Origin: Candidatus Thiodiazotropha taylori
Lineage (GTDB): Bacteria; Pseudomonadota; Gammaproteobacteria; Chromatiales; Chromatiaceae
Assembly: GCA_019100305.1 (NCBI GenBank)
Contig: JAHRHW010000144.1
Coordinates: forward strand, 1-9,643
Direction: 5' to 3'
DNA: 9,643 nucleotides
In this document: positions 1 to 5,465 of the stretch, in pieces
Position numbering within the stretch: position 1 is the stretch's first letter
How the letters are laid out: each line of letters starts with the position of its first letter
Made by a program: the position numbers and the translations under genes
Notes under the pieces: generated by a model
What the model was told of the DNA's origin: nothing
The model's database searches: none
Seen by the model: only the letters and a program-made list of their open reading frames with translations

Positions 1-62
1 GCCCCGCCCATTCGTCGGCCGACACCGGCGGCCGGCACGATCGCCCAGCATCTAACGCTCAT
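1..62 (-). CDS. ispD: 2-C-methyl-D-erythritol 4-phosphate cytidylyltransferase, N-terminal fragment
   Basis: Partial gene: only the first 20 codons are present and the rest lies beyond the left edge. The visible peptide begins MSVRCWAIVPAAGVGRRMGG. The PAAGxGxRMG stretch is the nucleotide-binding loop typical of IspD, which joins CTP to methylerythritol 4-phosphate in the non-mevalonate isoprenoid pathway in the cytoplasm. The ATG (62-60) lies inside ftsB and overlaps its end by 11 bp, with an AGGGA ribosome-binding sequence upstream, so translation is probably coupled to ftsB. The order ftsB-ispD is widespread in gammaproteobacteria. The identity rests on one motif plus synteny, since the catalytic body is not visible. 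Confidence 0.82.
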   Translation of the reverse strand, partial: MSVRCWAIVPAAGVGRRMGG

Positions 63-348
63 TGCTGTCAGTCCCTGAGGGGGTGATTACCTGATAGAAG
101 GTCTCCCCCTCTTTGATCATCCCGAGCTCACTACGGGCACGCTCCTCGATGGCTGCCTGGCCACTGCGCAAATCCTCCACCTCGGCCTGCAGGGCATGAT
201 TTCGTTTACGCAATCCAATCAACTCCTGCTGCAACCTAGCAATCTCATCCTTCAGATTGTTCACCTCGGCAAGACTCCCCTCGCCCACCCAGAGGCGATA
301 TTGGAGAAACAGCAGCAAGGCAACCAAAATGGCAATTATGATGCGCAT
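52..348 (-). CDS. ftsB: Cell division protein FtsB
   Basis: The protein has 98 residues (E. coli FtsB has 103). A single membrane segment (about residues 3-20, IIIAILVALLLFLQYRLW) follows a very short cytoplasmic N-terminus. After it comes a heptad-like coiled coil (about 28-65, rich in L, E, Q, R) and a C-terminal ERARSELGMIKEGE block typical of the FtsB/DivIC family. FtsB joins FtsL and FtsQ in the inner-membrane divisome and helps activate septal peptidoglycan synthesis. The start at 348 leaves almost no residues before the membrane helix, as expected. Its upstream sequence has only a weak Shine-Dalgarno. The gene follows eno after a 180-bp hairpin-rich spacer, and its end overlaps ispD. 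Confidence 0.93.
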   Translation of the reverse strand: MRIIIAILVALLLFLQYRLWVGEGSLAEVNNLKDEIARLQQELIGLRKRNHALQAEVEDLRSGQAAIEERARSELGMIKEGETFYQVITPSGTDSNER

Positions 349-380
349 CGATCAATCAAGGATGTGAAAGTGTATGGAAT

Positions 381-457
381 CAGGGCAGCCCTGAATAGAC
401 ATCGATTCAGAGTAACGGAGGGCCAACCCTCCCTCCCAGGTCCGGGATCGCTCCCGG
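381..457 (-). promoter_or_regulatory. Hairpin cluster between eno and ftsB
   Basis: Four short perfect inverted repeats are packed in 77 bp. They are CCGGGA/TCCCGG around a GCGA tetraloop on the minus strand (442-457), GGAGGG/CCCTCC with a 4-nt loop (417-432), CTGAAT/ATTCAG with an 8-nt loop (391-410), and CAGGGC-A-GCCCTG (381-393). The last two share 391-393 and cannot both form fully. None is followed by a clear T run in the minus direction. They could attenuate or process the eno-ftsB transcript, or slow RNA decay. The repeats are seen directly; the function is inference. Confidence 0.5.
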
Positions 458-528
458 CGCCCTGAGCACAACCTATAGCATACCCAGTGACGCCTTGCCC
501 AACCAGGGAGGATAGGATGTGAGTCAGA

Positions 529-1812
529 TCATGCGATGGTTACCGGGAAGGCATCTCTACCTGCGTAGACAGCATCATCGCCCAGTTGATCCTCAATGCG
601 CATCAACTGGTTGTATTTGGCAACCCGGTCAGAGCGGGAGAGAGATCCGGTTTTAATCTGCCCGGTACCGGTAGCCACCACCAGGTCGGCAATGGTGGTA
701 TCCTCGGTTTCACCCGAGCGATGGGAGATCACTGCACTGTAACCCGCATCCCGAGCCATTTCGATGGCTGCCATGGTCTCGCTCAAAGTACCGATCTGAT
801 TCACTTTAATGAGAATCGAGTTGGCAATACTCTCATCGATACCCCGTTTCAGAATCTTGGTGTTGGTGACAAACAGGTCATCACCGACCAGCTGTACTCG
901 CTGACCCAGTTTTTCGGTCAGCAGTTTCCAACCGGCCCAATCACCCTCATCCATACCGTCTTCAATGGTAATGATCGGATACTGATCGACCCAGGCAGCG
1001 AGGTAGTCGGCAAACTCTTCAGCACTGAATTTGCGCCCTTCGGAGGCCAGATTGTAGACACCATCCTCATAGAATTCGGAACTCGCCACATCAAGCCCCA
1101 GGTGGATGTCGCTACCAGCCTTGAAGCCGGCCTTTTCAATCGCCTCCAGAATCACCTCGATGGCGGATTCGTTGGATGGCAGATTGGGTGCGAAGCCCCC
1201 TTCGTCACCGACAGCAGTGGCCATGCCACGGCCTTTGAGTACGCTCTGCAGGGCGTGAAAGACCTCGGCGCCATAGCGCACCGCTTCACGAATCGAACCA
1301 GCTCCAACCGGCAGGATCATGAACTCCTGCAGATCAACACTGTTGTCCGCATGGGCGCCACCGTTGATGATGTTCATCATTGGCACCGGCAGCCGGTAGG
1401 GGCCGGAGGAGAGCGAGCGGTAGAGTGGCAGGGCACGCTCCTGAGCCGCTCCATGCGCGGCGGCCAAGGAGACCCCCAGTAGCGCGTTGGCGCCCAGCTT
1501 GGCTTTGTTCTCGGTACCGTCCAGATCCAGCATGCACTGATCGAGTGCCACCTGTTCGGTGACTTCCATGCCCATCAATGCCTCTTTGATCGGGCCGTTT
1601 ATGTTGGCTACAGCCTGCAGTACCCCCTTACCCAGATAGCGAGATTTATCGCCATCCCTGAGTTCCAGAGCTTCCCGGGATCCGGTGGAGGCGCCGGAAG
1701 GGACCATCGCCCGCCCAATCGCACCATCCGCGGTAAAAACATCAGCCTCTATGGTTGGGTTACCCCGTGAATCGAGAATCTCTCGTCCACGTACATCAAC
1801 AATTTCAGACAT
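529..1812 (-). CDS. eno: Enolase (phosphopyruvate hydratase)
   Basis: The protein has 427 residues (E. coli has 432) and interconverts 2-phosphoglycerate and phosphoenolpyruvate in glycolysis and gluconeogenesis. It opens with the family-typical RGREILDSRGNPT. Catalytic and metal-binding residues are all visible: E204 in GDEGGFAP, metal ligands D241 (LGLDVA), E284 (IEDGMDE) and D311 (GDDLF), catalytic K336 in the ILIKVNQIGTLSET signature, H364 in SHRSGETED, and K387. The ATG at 1812 is preceded by a good GGAGA ribosome-binding sequence about 7 nt away. It lies 82 bp downstream of kdsA in the same direction. Its product PEP is the substrate of KdsA. No truncation or frameshift is seen. Confidence 0.98.
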   Translation of the reverse strand: MSEIVDVRGREILDSRGNPTIEADVFTADGAIGRAMVPSGASTGSREALELRDGDKSRYLGKGVLQAVANINGPIKEALMGMEVTEQVALDQCMLDLDGTENKAKLGANALLGVSLAAAHGAAQERALPLYRSLSSGPYRLPVPMMNIINGGAHADNSVDLQEFMILPVGAGSIREAVRYGAEVFHALQSVLKGRGMATAVGDEGGFAPNLPSNESAIEVILEAIEKAGFKAGSDIHLGLDVASSEFYEDGVYNLASEGRKFSAEEFADYLAAWVDQYPIITIEDGMDEGDWAGWKLLTEKLGQRVQLVGDDLFVTNTKILKRGIDESIANSILIKVNQIGTLSETMAAIEMARDAGYSAVISHRSGETEDTTIADLVVATGTGQIKTGSLSRSDRVAKYNQLMRIEDQLGDDAVYAGRDAFPVTIA

Positions 1813-1854
1813 TTCGTCTCCATCTAATTCTGTCGTTTGTTTGTATAAGCGCTA

Positions 1855-1887
1855 TTGTCATCGCTGCATTTTACATGAAGATGACAA
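1855..1887 (-). repeat. Inverted repeat in the kdsA-eno spacer
   Basis: An 8-bp perfect inverted repeat, TTGTCATC (1855-1862) and GATGACAA (1880-1887), is separated by 17 bp in the short spacer upstream of eno. There is no T run after it, so it is not a standard terminator. It could be a leader hairpin or a protein-binding site. Low certainty. Confidence 0.35.
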
Positions 1888-1894
1888 GGCAGGC

Positions 1895-2728
1895 TTATCG
1901 TTCAAGTTCGATCAGCCCGCTCTGCTTGACCTGCCGGTCAAGAGCCACCAGGGTTTCAAGCAGTTGAGCCATTTTCGAAAGTGGCCAGGCGTTGGGACCG
2001 TCGCTCAGTGCTTTGTCAGGATCGGGATGGGTCTCCATGAACAAGCCGGAGACACCAGCCGCCACGGCAGCTCTGGCCAGCACCGGTACAAATTCACGTT
2101 GCCCGCCGGAGCTTTTACCCTGCCCGCCTGGCAGCTGCACCGAATGGGTGGCATCGAACACCACCGGACAGCCGGTCTCCCGCATCGCCGCCAGTGAGCG
2201 CATATCCGAGACCAGGTTGTTGTAGCCGAACGAGACACCCCGCTCACACACCATCAGCTGTTGATTGCCGGCCGCTCTTGCCTTTTCAACCACATGCACC
2301 ATATCCCAGGGGGCGAGAAACTGACCCTTCTTGATGTTCACTGGTAGCCCCTGCCGGGCCACCCGCTGAATGAAATTGGTCTGTCGGCAGAGAAACGCCG
2401 GTGTCTGCAGCACATCCACGCACTCGGACAACTCCTCCAGGGGTGTATCCTCGTGCACATCGGTAAGCACCGGCACAGCCAACTCCTGCCTTACTTTTTG
2501 CAGAATCTGCATGCCCTGCTCCATGCCTGGGCCACGGTAACTCTCAGCCGAGGAGCGGTTGGCTTTGTCGAAGGAGGATTTGTAGATGAAGGGTATCTGC
2601 AACGCTTCGCAGAGCTCCTTCAACTCACCGGCACTGTCCATGGCGAGTTGCTCACTCTCGATCACGCAAGGACCGGCGATCAGAAACAGGGGGCGATTCA
2701 GCCCGATCTCAAAGTCACACAGTTTCAC
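1895..2728 (-). CDS. kdsA: 3-deoxy-8-phosphooctulonate synthase (Kdo-8-P synthase), metal-dependent type
   Basis: The protein has 277 residues. It condenses PEP with arabinose 5-phosphate to give Kdo 8-phosphate, the precursor of the inner-core sugar of lipopolysaccharide. Family motifs include IAGPCVIES (16-24), YKSSFDKANRSS (49-60), CERGVSFGYNNLVSDMR (161-177), FDATHSVQLPGGQG (191-204) and the METHPDP...SDGPN end. Cys21, His195, Glu232 and Asp243 match the four metal ligands of Aquifex KdsA (C11, H185, E222, D233) at a constant offset of 10. This marks the metal-dependent class; the E. coli type has Asn in place of the Cys. It starts with GTG at 2728, overlapping the pyrG TGA by 4 bp (GTGA), with GGTGG just upstream, which suggests translational coupling. 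Confidence 0.97.
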   Translation of the reverse strand: MKLCDFEIGLNRPLFLIAGPCVIESEQLAMDSAGELKELCEALQIPFIYKSSFDKANRSSAESYRGPGMEQGMQILQKVRQELAVPVLTDVHEDTPLEELSECVDVLQTPAFLCRQTNFIQRVARQGLPVNIKKGQFLAPWDMVHVVEKARAAGNQQLMVCERGVSFGYNNLVSDMRSLAAMRETGCPVVFDATHSVQLPGGQGKSSGGQREFVPVLARAAVAAGVSGLFMETHPDPDKALSDGPNAWPLSKMAQLLETLVALDRQVKQSGLIELER

Positions 2729-4356
2729 TGCCCACCATCCCTGTGCTTACGGGCTGCTTCAATGAAACCGGAAAAGAGTGGATGACCGTGGCGCGGTGTG
2801 GAGGTGAACTCCGGATGGAACTGGCAGGCAACAAACCAGGGGTGATCCGGTATTTCGACGATCTCGACCAATCGGCCATCCACCGAGCGACCGGATACTT
2901 TCATACCGGCCGTGACAATGTCATCCAGGTAGCTGTTGTTGAACTCGTAGCGATGACGATGACGCTCCACAATCACCTCCTTGCCGTAGAGCTGATGGGT
3001 GAGACTGCCGGACTGCAGGTTGCACTCCTGACCACCGAGCCGCATGGTGCCACCCAGGTCGGAGTTTTCGTTGCGCTTCTCCAGTTGCCCGTCAGCATTC
3101 AACCACTCCACGATCAAGCCAATCACGGGATTGGGTGTCGAACGATCGAATTCAGTGCTGTGGGCATCTTCCAATCCTGCCACATGACGGGCAAATTCAA
3201 TCACTGCCACCTGCATACCCAGGCAGATACCCAGGTAGGGGATACGGTTCTCCCGGGCGTAGCGCACCGCCTCGATCTTGCCCTCCACGCCCCGGTTTCC
3301 GAAACCGCCGGGTACCAAAATGGCATCCATATCCTGAAGGCTCTCCGTGCCGCTTTTTTCAATCTGCTCGGAATCTACATAGTGAATCACCACCCGGTTG
3401 CCGGTATGCACCCCCGCATGTACCAATGCCTCGGAGAGGGACTTATAGGCCTCGGTAAGGTGAACATACTTACCCACCATGGCGATCTTCACCTCTCCCT
3501 TGAGGTTATCCAGCCCATCAAGAAAGGCCTCCCACTCCGAGAGGTCCGCGGGAGGAAGATTCAGACCGAACCGCTGGTTGACCAGCTCATCCATCCCCTG
3601 GGCGTGCAACAACACAGGAATCCGGTAAATGGAGTCGGCATCCACCGCTGAGATGACCGCCTTTTCTGGTACATTGGTGAACAGGGCAATCTTGCGGCGC
3701 TCCGGTTCAGGCAGAGGCTGTTCCGAGCGGCAGACCAGGATATCCGGTTGAATACCGATCGAGCGCAACTCTTTCACCGAGTGCTGGGTCGGCTTGGTTT
3801 TGATCTCACCGGAGGCCTTGATGTAGGGAACCAGGGTCAAATGCATGAACATGGCCCGCTGCTGCCCCATCTCCACACCCATCTGACGAATCGCCTCGAG
3901 AAAAGGCAGAGATTCGATATCACCCACGGTGCCGCCGATCTCCACCAGACAGATATCCTTGTCCCCGGCGCCGAGCAGTACGCTCTCCTTAATCTGATTC
4001 GTTATGTGCGGGATTACCTGAACCGTACCGCCCAGATACTCTCCCTTGCGCTCCTTGCGGATCACCTGTTCGTAGATCTGGCCGGTAGTGAAATTGTTGT
4101 TGCACCCCATGGTGCTGTCGATGAACCTTTCGTAGTGGCCGAGATCCAGATCGGTTTCCGATCCATCCTCGGTGACGAACACCTCACCATGCTGAAAAGG
4201 GCTCATGGTACCGGGATCCACATTGATATAGGGATCCAGCTTGATCATGGTGACATCCAGGCCGCGGGCCTCGAGGAGTGCGGCCAAAGAAGCTGAGGCG
4301 ATGCCTTTACCAAGCGAGGAAACCACACCGCCCGTAATGAAAATAAAACTGGTCAT
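2725..4356 (-). CDS. pyrG: CTP synthase (glutamine hydrolysing)
   Basis: The protein has 543 residues (E. coli has 545) and aminates UTP to CTP using ATP and glutamine. The N-terminal amidoligase domain (about 1-266) shows the GGVVSSLGKG nucleotide loop (9-18), KLDPYINVDPGTMSP, and Mg-binding D71 and E139. The C-terminal class I glutamine amidotransferase domain (about 290-543) has PGGFGNRG, the nucleophile C378 in GICLGMQ, and H514/E516 in FHPEF. The ATG at 4356 gives the conserved MTSFIFITGG start, but its ribosome-binding sequence is weak. It is the first gene of the block pyrG-kdsA-eno-ftsB-ispD and has a plausible promoter about 55-85 bp upstream. It is complete and unremarkable. Confidence 0.98.
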   Translation of the reverse strand: MTSFIFITGGVVSSLGKGIASASLAALLEARGLDVTMIKLDPYINVDPGTMSPFQHGEVFVTEDGSETDLDLGHYERFIDSTMGCNNNFTTGQIYEQVIRKERKGEYLGGTVQVIPHITNQIKESVLLGAGDKDICLVEIGGTVGDIESLPFLEAIRQMGVEMGQQRAMFMHLTLVPYIKASGEIKTKPTQHSVKELRSIGIQPDILVCRSEQPLPEPERRKIALFTNVPEKAVISAVDADSIYRIPVLLHAQGMDELVNQRFGLNLPPADLSEWEAFLDGLDNLKGEVKIAMVGKYVHLTEAYKSLSEALVHAGVHTGNRVVIHYVDSEQIEKSGTESLQDMDAILVPGGFGNRGVEGKIEAVRYARENRIPYLGICLGMQVAVIEFARHVAGLEDAHSTEFDRSTPNPVIGLIVEWLNADGQLEKRNENSDLGGTMRLGGQECNLQSGSLTHQLYGKEVIVERHRHRYEFNNSYLDDIVTAGMKVSGRSVDGRLVEIVEIPDHPWFVACQFHPEFTSTPRHGHPLFSGFIEAARKHRDGGQ

Positions 4357-4411
4357 GAAATTCTACTTACCAGGGTTAGAGTGCTGGGAATGGGATATAG
4401 GACGGGGGTAA

Positions 4412-4440
4412 ACAGTACCAGATCGGCCCTCTTCACTCAA
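4412..4440 (-). promoter_or_regulatory. Sigma-70-like promoter for pyrG operon
   Basis: On the minus strand there is TTGAGT (-35, 4440-4435), a 17-bp spacer and TACTGT (-10, 4417-4412). This places transcription start near 4405 and gives a leader of about 50 nt before pyrG. It has 4 of 6 consensus matches in each box and ideal spacing. It was found by eye, so it remains a prediction. Confidence 0.5.
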
Positions 4441-4452
4441 TCTTGAAGGGCC
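4425..4452. repeat. Imperfect inverted repeat over the pyrG promoter
   Basis: GGCCCTCTTCA (4425-4435) and TGAAGGGCC (4444-4452) pair except for a 2-nt insertion, around an 8-nt centre. The element covers the spacer and -35 box of the predicted pyrG promoter. It could be an operator. There is no T run, so it is not an intrinsic terminator. Confidence 0.35.
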
Positions 4453-4475
4453 TGTCGGTCATAGATTCGTCATAA

Positions 4476-4488
4476 CCCCCAAGGGGGG
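4476..4488. repeat. C5-AA-G6 palindrome upstream of the sulfur-globule promoter
   Basis: CCCCCAAGGGGGG lies 10 bp upstream of the -35 box of the sulfur-globule gene promoter, in the position of an activator site. The loop is too short for a good RNA hairpin, so a DNA-binding site is more likely than an RNA structure. The function is unknown. Confidence 0.3.
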
Positions 4489-4498
4489 AAGAATTCGT

Positions 4499-4526
4499 TT
4501 GAATATCACCGCTCAAGGTCTATAAT
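4499..4526 (+). promoter_or_regulatory. Sigma-70-like promoter P1 for sulfur-globule gene
   Basis: TTGAAT (4499-4504), a 16-bp spacer and a perfect TATAAT (4521-4526). Transcription would begin near 4533, giving a leader of about 175 nt before the ATG at 4708. This is the best promoter match seen in the window and fits strong expression of an abundant structural protein. Predicted by eye only. Confidence 0.6.
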
Positions 4527-4587
4527 CGATTGGCGTGTTTCGCAAATAACAACTACTGAGGCAGGTAGTACTTTACCCGACAGTCCA

Positions 4588-4602
4588 AGCCAATATTTGG
4601 CT
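4588..4602 (+). repeat. Hairpin in the sulfur-globule mRNA leader
   Basis: AGCCAA (4588-4593) and TTGGCT (4597-4602) pair perfectly around TAT. A weaker ACTAC/GTAGT hairpin lies just upstream (about 4553-4570). Both fall inside the predicted 175-nt leader. They may stabilise the transcript or take part in regulation; no known riboswitch was recognised. Confidence 0.35.
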
Positions 4603-4609
4603 GACCTCG

Positions 4610-4636
4610 TTGTGAAGTCCTCAAGCATCGTATGAT
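4610..4636 (+). promoter_or_regulatory. Possible second promoter P2 for sulfur-globule gene
   Basis: TTGTGA (4610-4615), a 15-bp spacer and TATGAT (4631-4636). The -10 box is good but the spacing is short. If used, the leader would be about 65 nt. Weaker than P1. Confidence 0.28.
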
Positions 4637-4694
4637 GGAGGCTTACGAAGCCACTTTTATACATCACCGATGGTAGTATCAAAACAATCATTTG

Positions 4695-4700
4695 AGAGGA
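4695..4700 (+). promoter_or_regulatory. Ribosome-binding site of the sulfur-globule gene
   Basis: AGAGGA lies 7 nt before the ATG at 4708, a strong Shine-Dalgarno at ideal spacing. It confirms that start. Confidence 0.7.
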
Positions 4701-4707
4701 AGAAAGC

Positions 4708-5061
4708 ATGACTAAATTTGCTAAAGTTCTGAGCATCGCTGCTCTTGTAGCTGCGTCTACCAGTGCATCTGCCTGGTGGGGCGGTCCTGGCTATGGTAAC
4801 CGCGGCTGGAACAATGACGGTTGGGGCGATGGTTGGGGTGATGGCTCCGGTGATTTCAGCTTCGGCATGAGCGGTAACGCCCGTGGTTCCGGCTATGGCC
4901 GTGGTAACAACTACTACCGTGACTACTATGGTGGCTACGGTCCTTATGGTTATGGCGCTCCTTACGGCTACGGTGCTCCTTATGGCGCTCCTTACGGCGC
5001 TCCATATGGCTATCCTGCGCCCCCAGCTGCAGCACCTGCACCAGCGGCACCGGCTCAATAA
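4708..5061 (+). CDS. Sulfur-globule envelope protein (Sgp-like)
   Basis: The protein has 117 residues. Residues 1-22 form a Sec signal peptide (KFAK, a hydrophobic core, then ASA before WW), so it is exported to the periplasm. The mature part is very rich in Gly, Tyr, Trp and Asn: DG-x-G repeats (37-49), a GDFSFGMSGNARGSGYGRG core (48-66), a Tyr/Gly stretch, GAPY repeats (83-100) and a Pro/Ala tail (103-117). This matches the structural proteins (SgpA/B/C of Allochromatium) that coat intracellular sulfur deposits of sulfur oxidisers. It has no enzyme motif and no Cys. It has its own promoter, strong ribosome-binding site and terminator, so it is monocistronic. Which Sgp paralogue it matches cannot be told by eye. 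A generic glycine-rich secreted protein is the main alternative. Confidence 0.85.
   Translation: MTKFAKVLSIAALVAASTSASAWWGGPGYGNRGWNNDGWGDGWGDGSGDFSFGMSGNARGSGYGRGNNYYRDYYGGYGPYGYGAPYGYGAPYGAPYGAPYGYPAPPAAAPAPAAPAQ
4954..5007 (+). repeat. In-frame GAPY-coding repeats
   Basis: Four GAPY units, the first separated from the others by GY, are encoded within the sulfur-globule gene. The DNA units are near-identical (ggcgctccttacggc and synonymous variants), so copy number could change by slippage. The synonymous differences suggest the array is not brand new. Confidence 0.7.
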
Positions 5062-5077
5062 GCCTACCCATGTGCAG

Positions 5078-5107
5078 AAAAGCCGGCCTTTTGGCCGGCT
5101 TTTTTTT
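5078..5107 (+). terminator. Rho-independent terminator after the sulfur-globule gene
   Basis: AGCCGGCC (5081-5088), loop TTTT and GGCCGGCT (5093-5100) form a perfect GC-rich stem. It is flanked by AAA upstream and seven more T after the stem. It starts 19 bp after the TAA stop and should insulate fnr from the sulfur-globule transcript. Confidence 0.93.
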
Positions 5108-5170
5108 GCTCATAACGGCCCAGGATAGAGCTCCTGCAATGACCCAAAGTAATAAAAAAACCAAAACGAC

Positions 5171-5184
5171 TTGATCAACATCAA
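5171..5184. promoter_or_regulatory. FNR box (TTGAT-N4-ATCAA)
   Basis: TTGATCAACATCAA is an exact match to the FNR/ANR consensus palindrome. It lies in the leader of the FNR-family gene, 274 bp before its TTG start and 64 bp after the terminator, so fnr is the likely target, in an autoregulatory loop. The recognition residues in the encoded protein (E205, S208, R209) fit this sequence. No clean -10 box is seen at the distance expected for class II activation. AATAAT at 5222-5227 is the nearest candidate. Confidence 0.75.
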
Positions 5185-5384
5185 GAATTTCTGGAAAAAT
5201 AGGACGGGTGCTGGTTCACAAAATAATAGAGAGACACGGATGTAGTTGTAGGATGGGGAGACAAGTTGTCCGCTCCGACAGGCTGTATGTCGGGATGAGC
5301 GGTAGAAGTGGCTCCAGCGGTTTAAACATCAACCTCTGGGAGCTGTGACGCCATCGAGGAAAATGAGGTCATCTCGGAAAGGAA

Positions 5385-5465
5385 ATGATACCCCTTACGC
5401 GTAAACCGTCTTTACCAAGCGTTGATATCAAAGCACCCTGCATGCTGGAGCGATTACTTGACTAG
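5385..5465 (+). CDS. Short upstream ORF overlapping the fnr start (26 aa)
   Basis: ATG at 5385 opens a 26-codon frame beginning MIPLTRKPSL and ending at TAG 5463-5465. It has purine-rich GGAAAGGAA in front. Its stop lies 3-8 nt inside the fnr reading frame if fnr begins at TTG 5458, so ribosomes finishing it could restart on fnr. The MIP start recalls the N-terminus of E. coli FNR (MIPEKR), so a frameshifted former N-terminus is also possible. Whether it is translated is unknown. Confidence 0.35.
   Translation: MIPLTRKPSLPSVDIKAPCMLERLLD
5447..5450 (+). promoter_or_regulatory. Ribosome-binding site that selects the TTG start of fnr
   Basis: GGAG lies 7 nt before TTG at 5458. The longer in-frame TTG at 5422 has no Shine-Dalgarno, and no in-frame ATG occurs before the Cys cluster. 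This site therefore decides the start choice. Confidence 0.5.

Larger units (their letters stand above)
5108..5457 (+). other. Leader and intergenic region of fnr
   Basis: This 350-bp stretch between the terminator and the fnr start has no full-size gene. It holds the FNR box, a hairpin (CCGACA 5275-5280 with TGTCGG 5288-5293, extended by CGCT/AGCG across a 4-nt bulge), a small ACAAGTTGT palindrome (5261-5269) and the start of a 26-codon ORF. No known riboswitch was recognised. Confidence 0.5.

Noticed and set aside
586..1482. Long plus-strand ORF (298 codons) opposite eno
   Set aside because: It is fully antisense to enolase, whose motifs are complete; codon bias of the real gene leaves the opposite frame open.
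2743..3651. Plus-strand ORF (302 codons) opposite pyrG
   Set aside because: It is antisense to an intact CTP synthase and shows no recognisable domain.
4657..5164. Two minus-strand ORFs antisense to the sulfur-globule gene
   Set aside because: Their Val/Thr/Ile-rich and His/Arg/Lys-rich compositions are just the reverse reading of Gly/Tyr/Ala-rich repeats, and the plus frame has a signal peptide, ribosome-binding site and terminator.
5422..5457. Longer fnr starting at TTG 5422
   Set aside because: No Shine-Dalgarno precedes it, and the 5458 start gives both a GGAG at 7 nt and a constant offset to E. coli FNR length and Cys positions.
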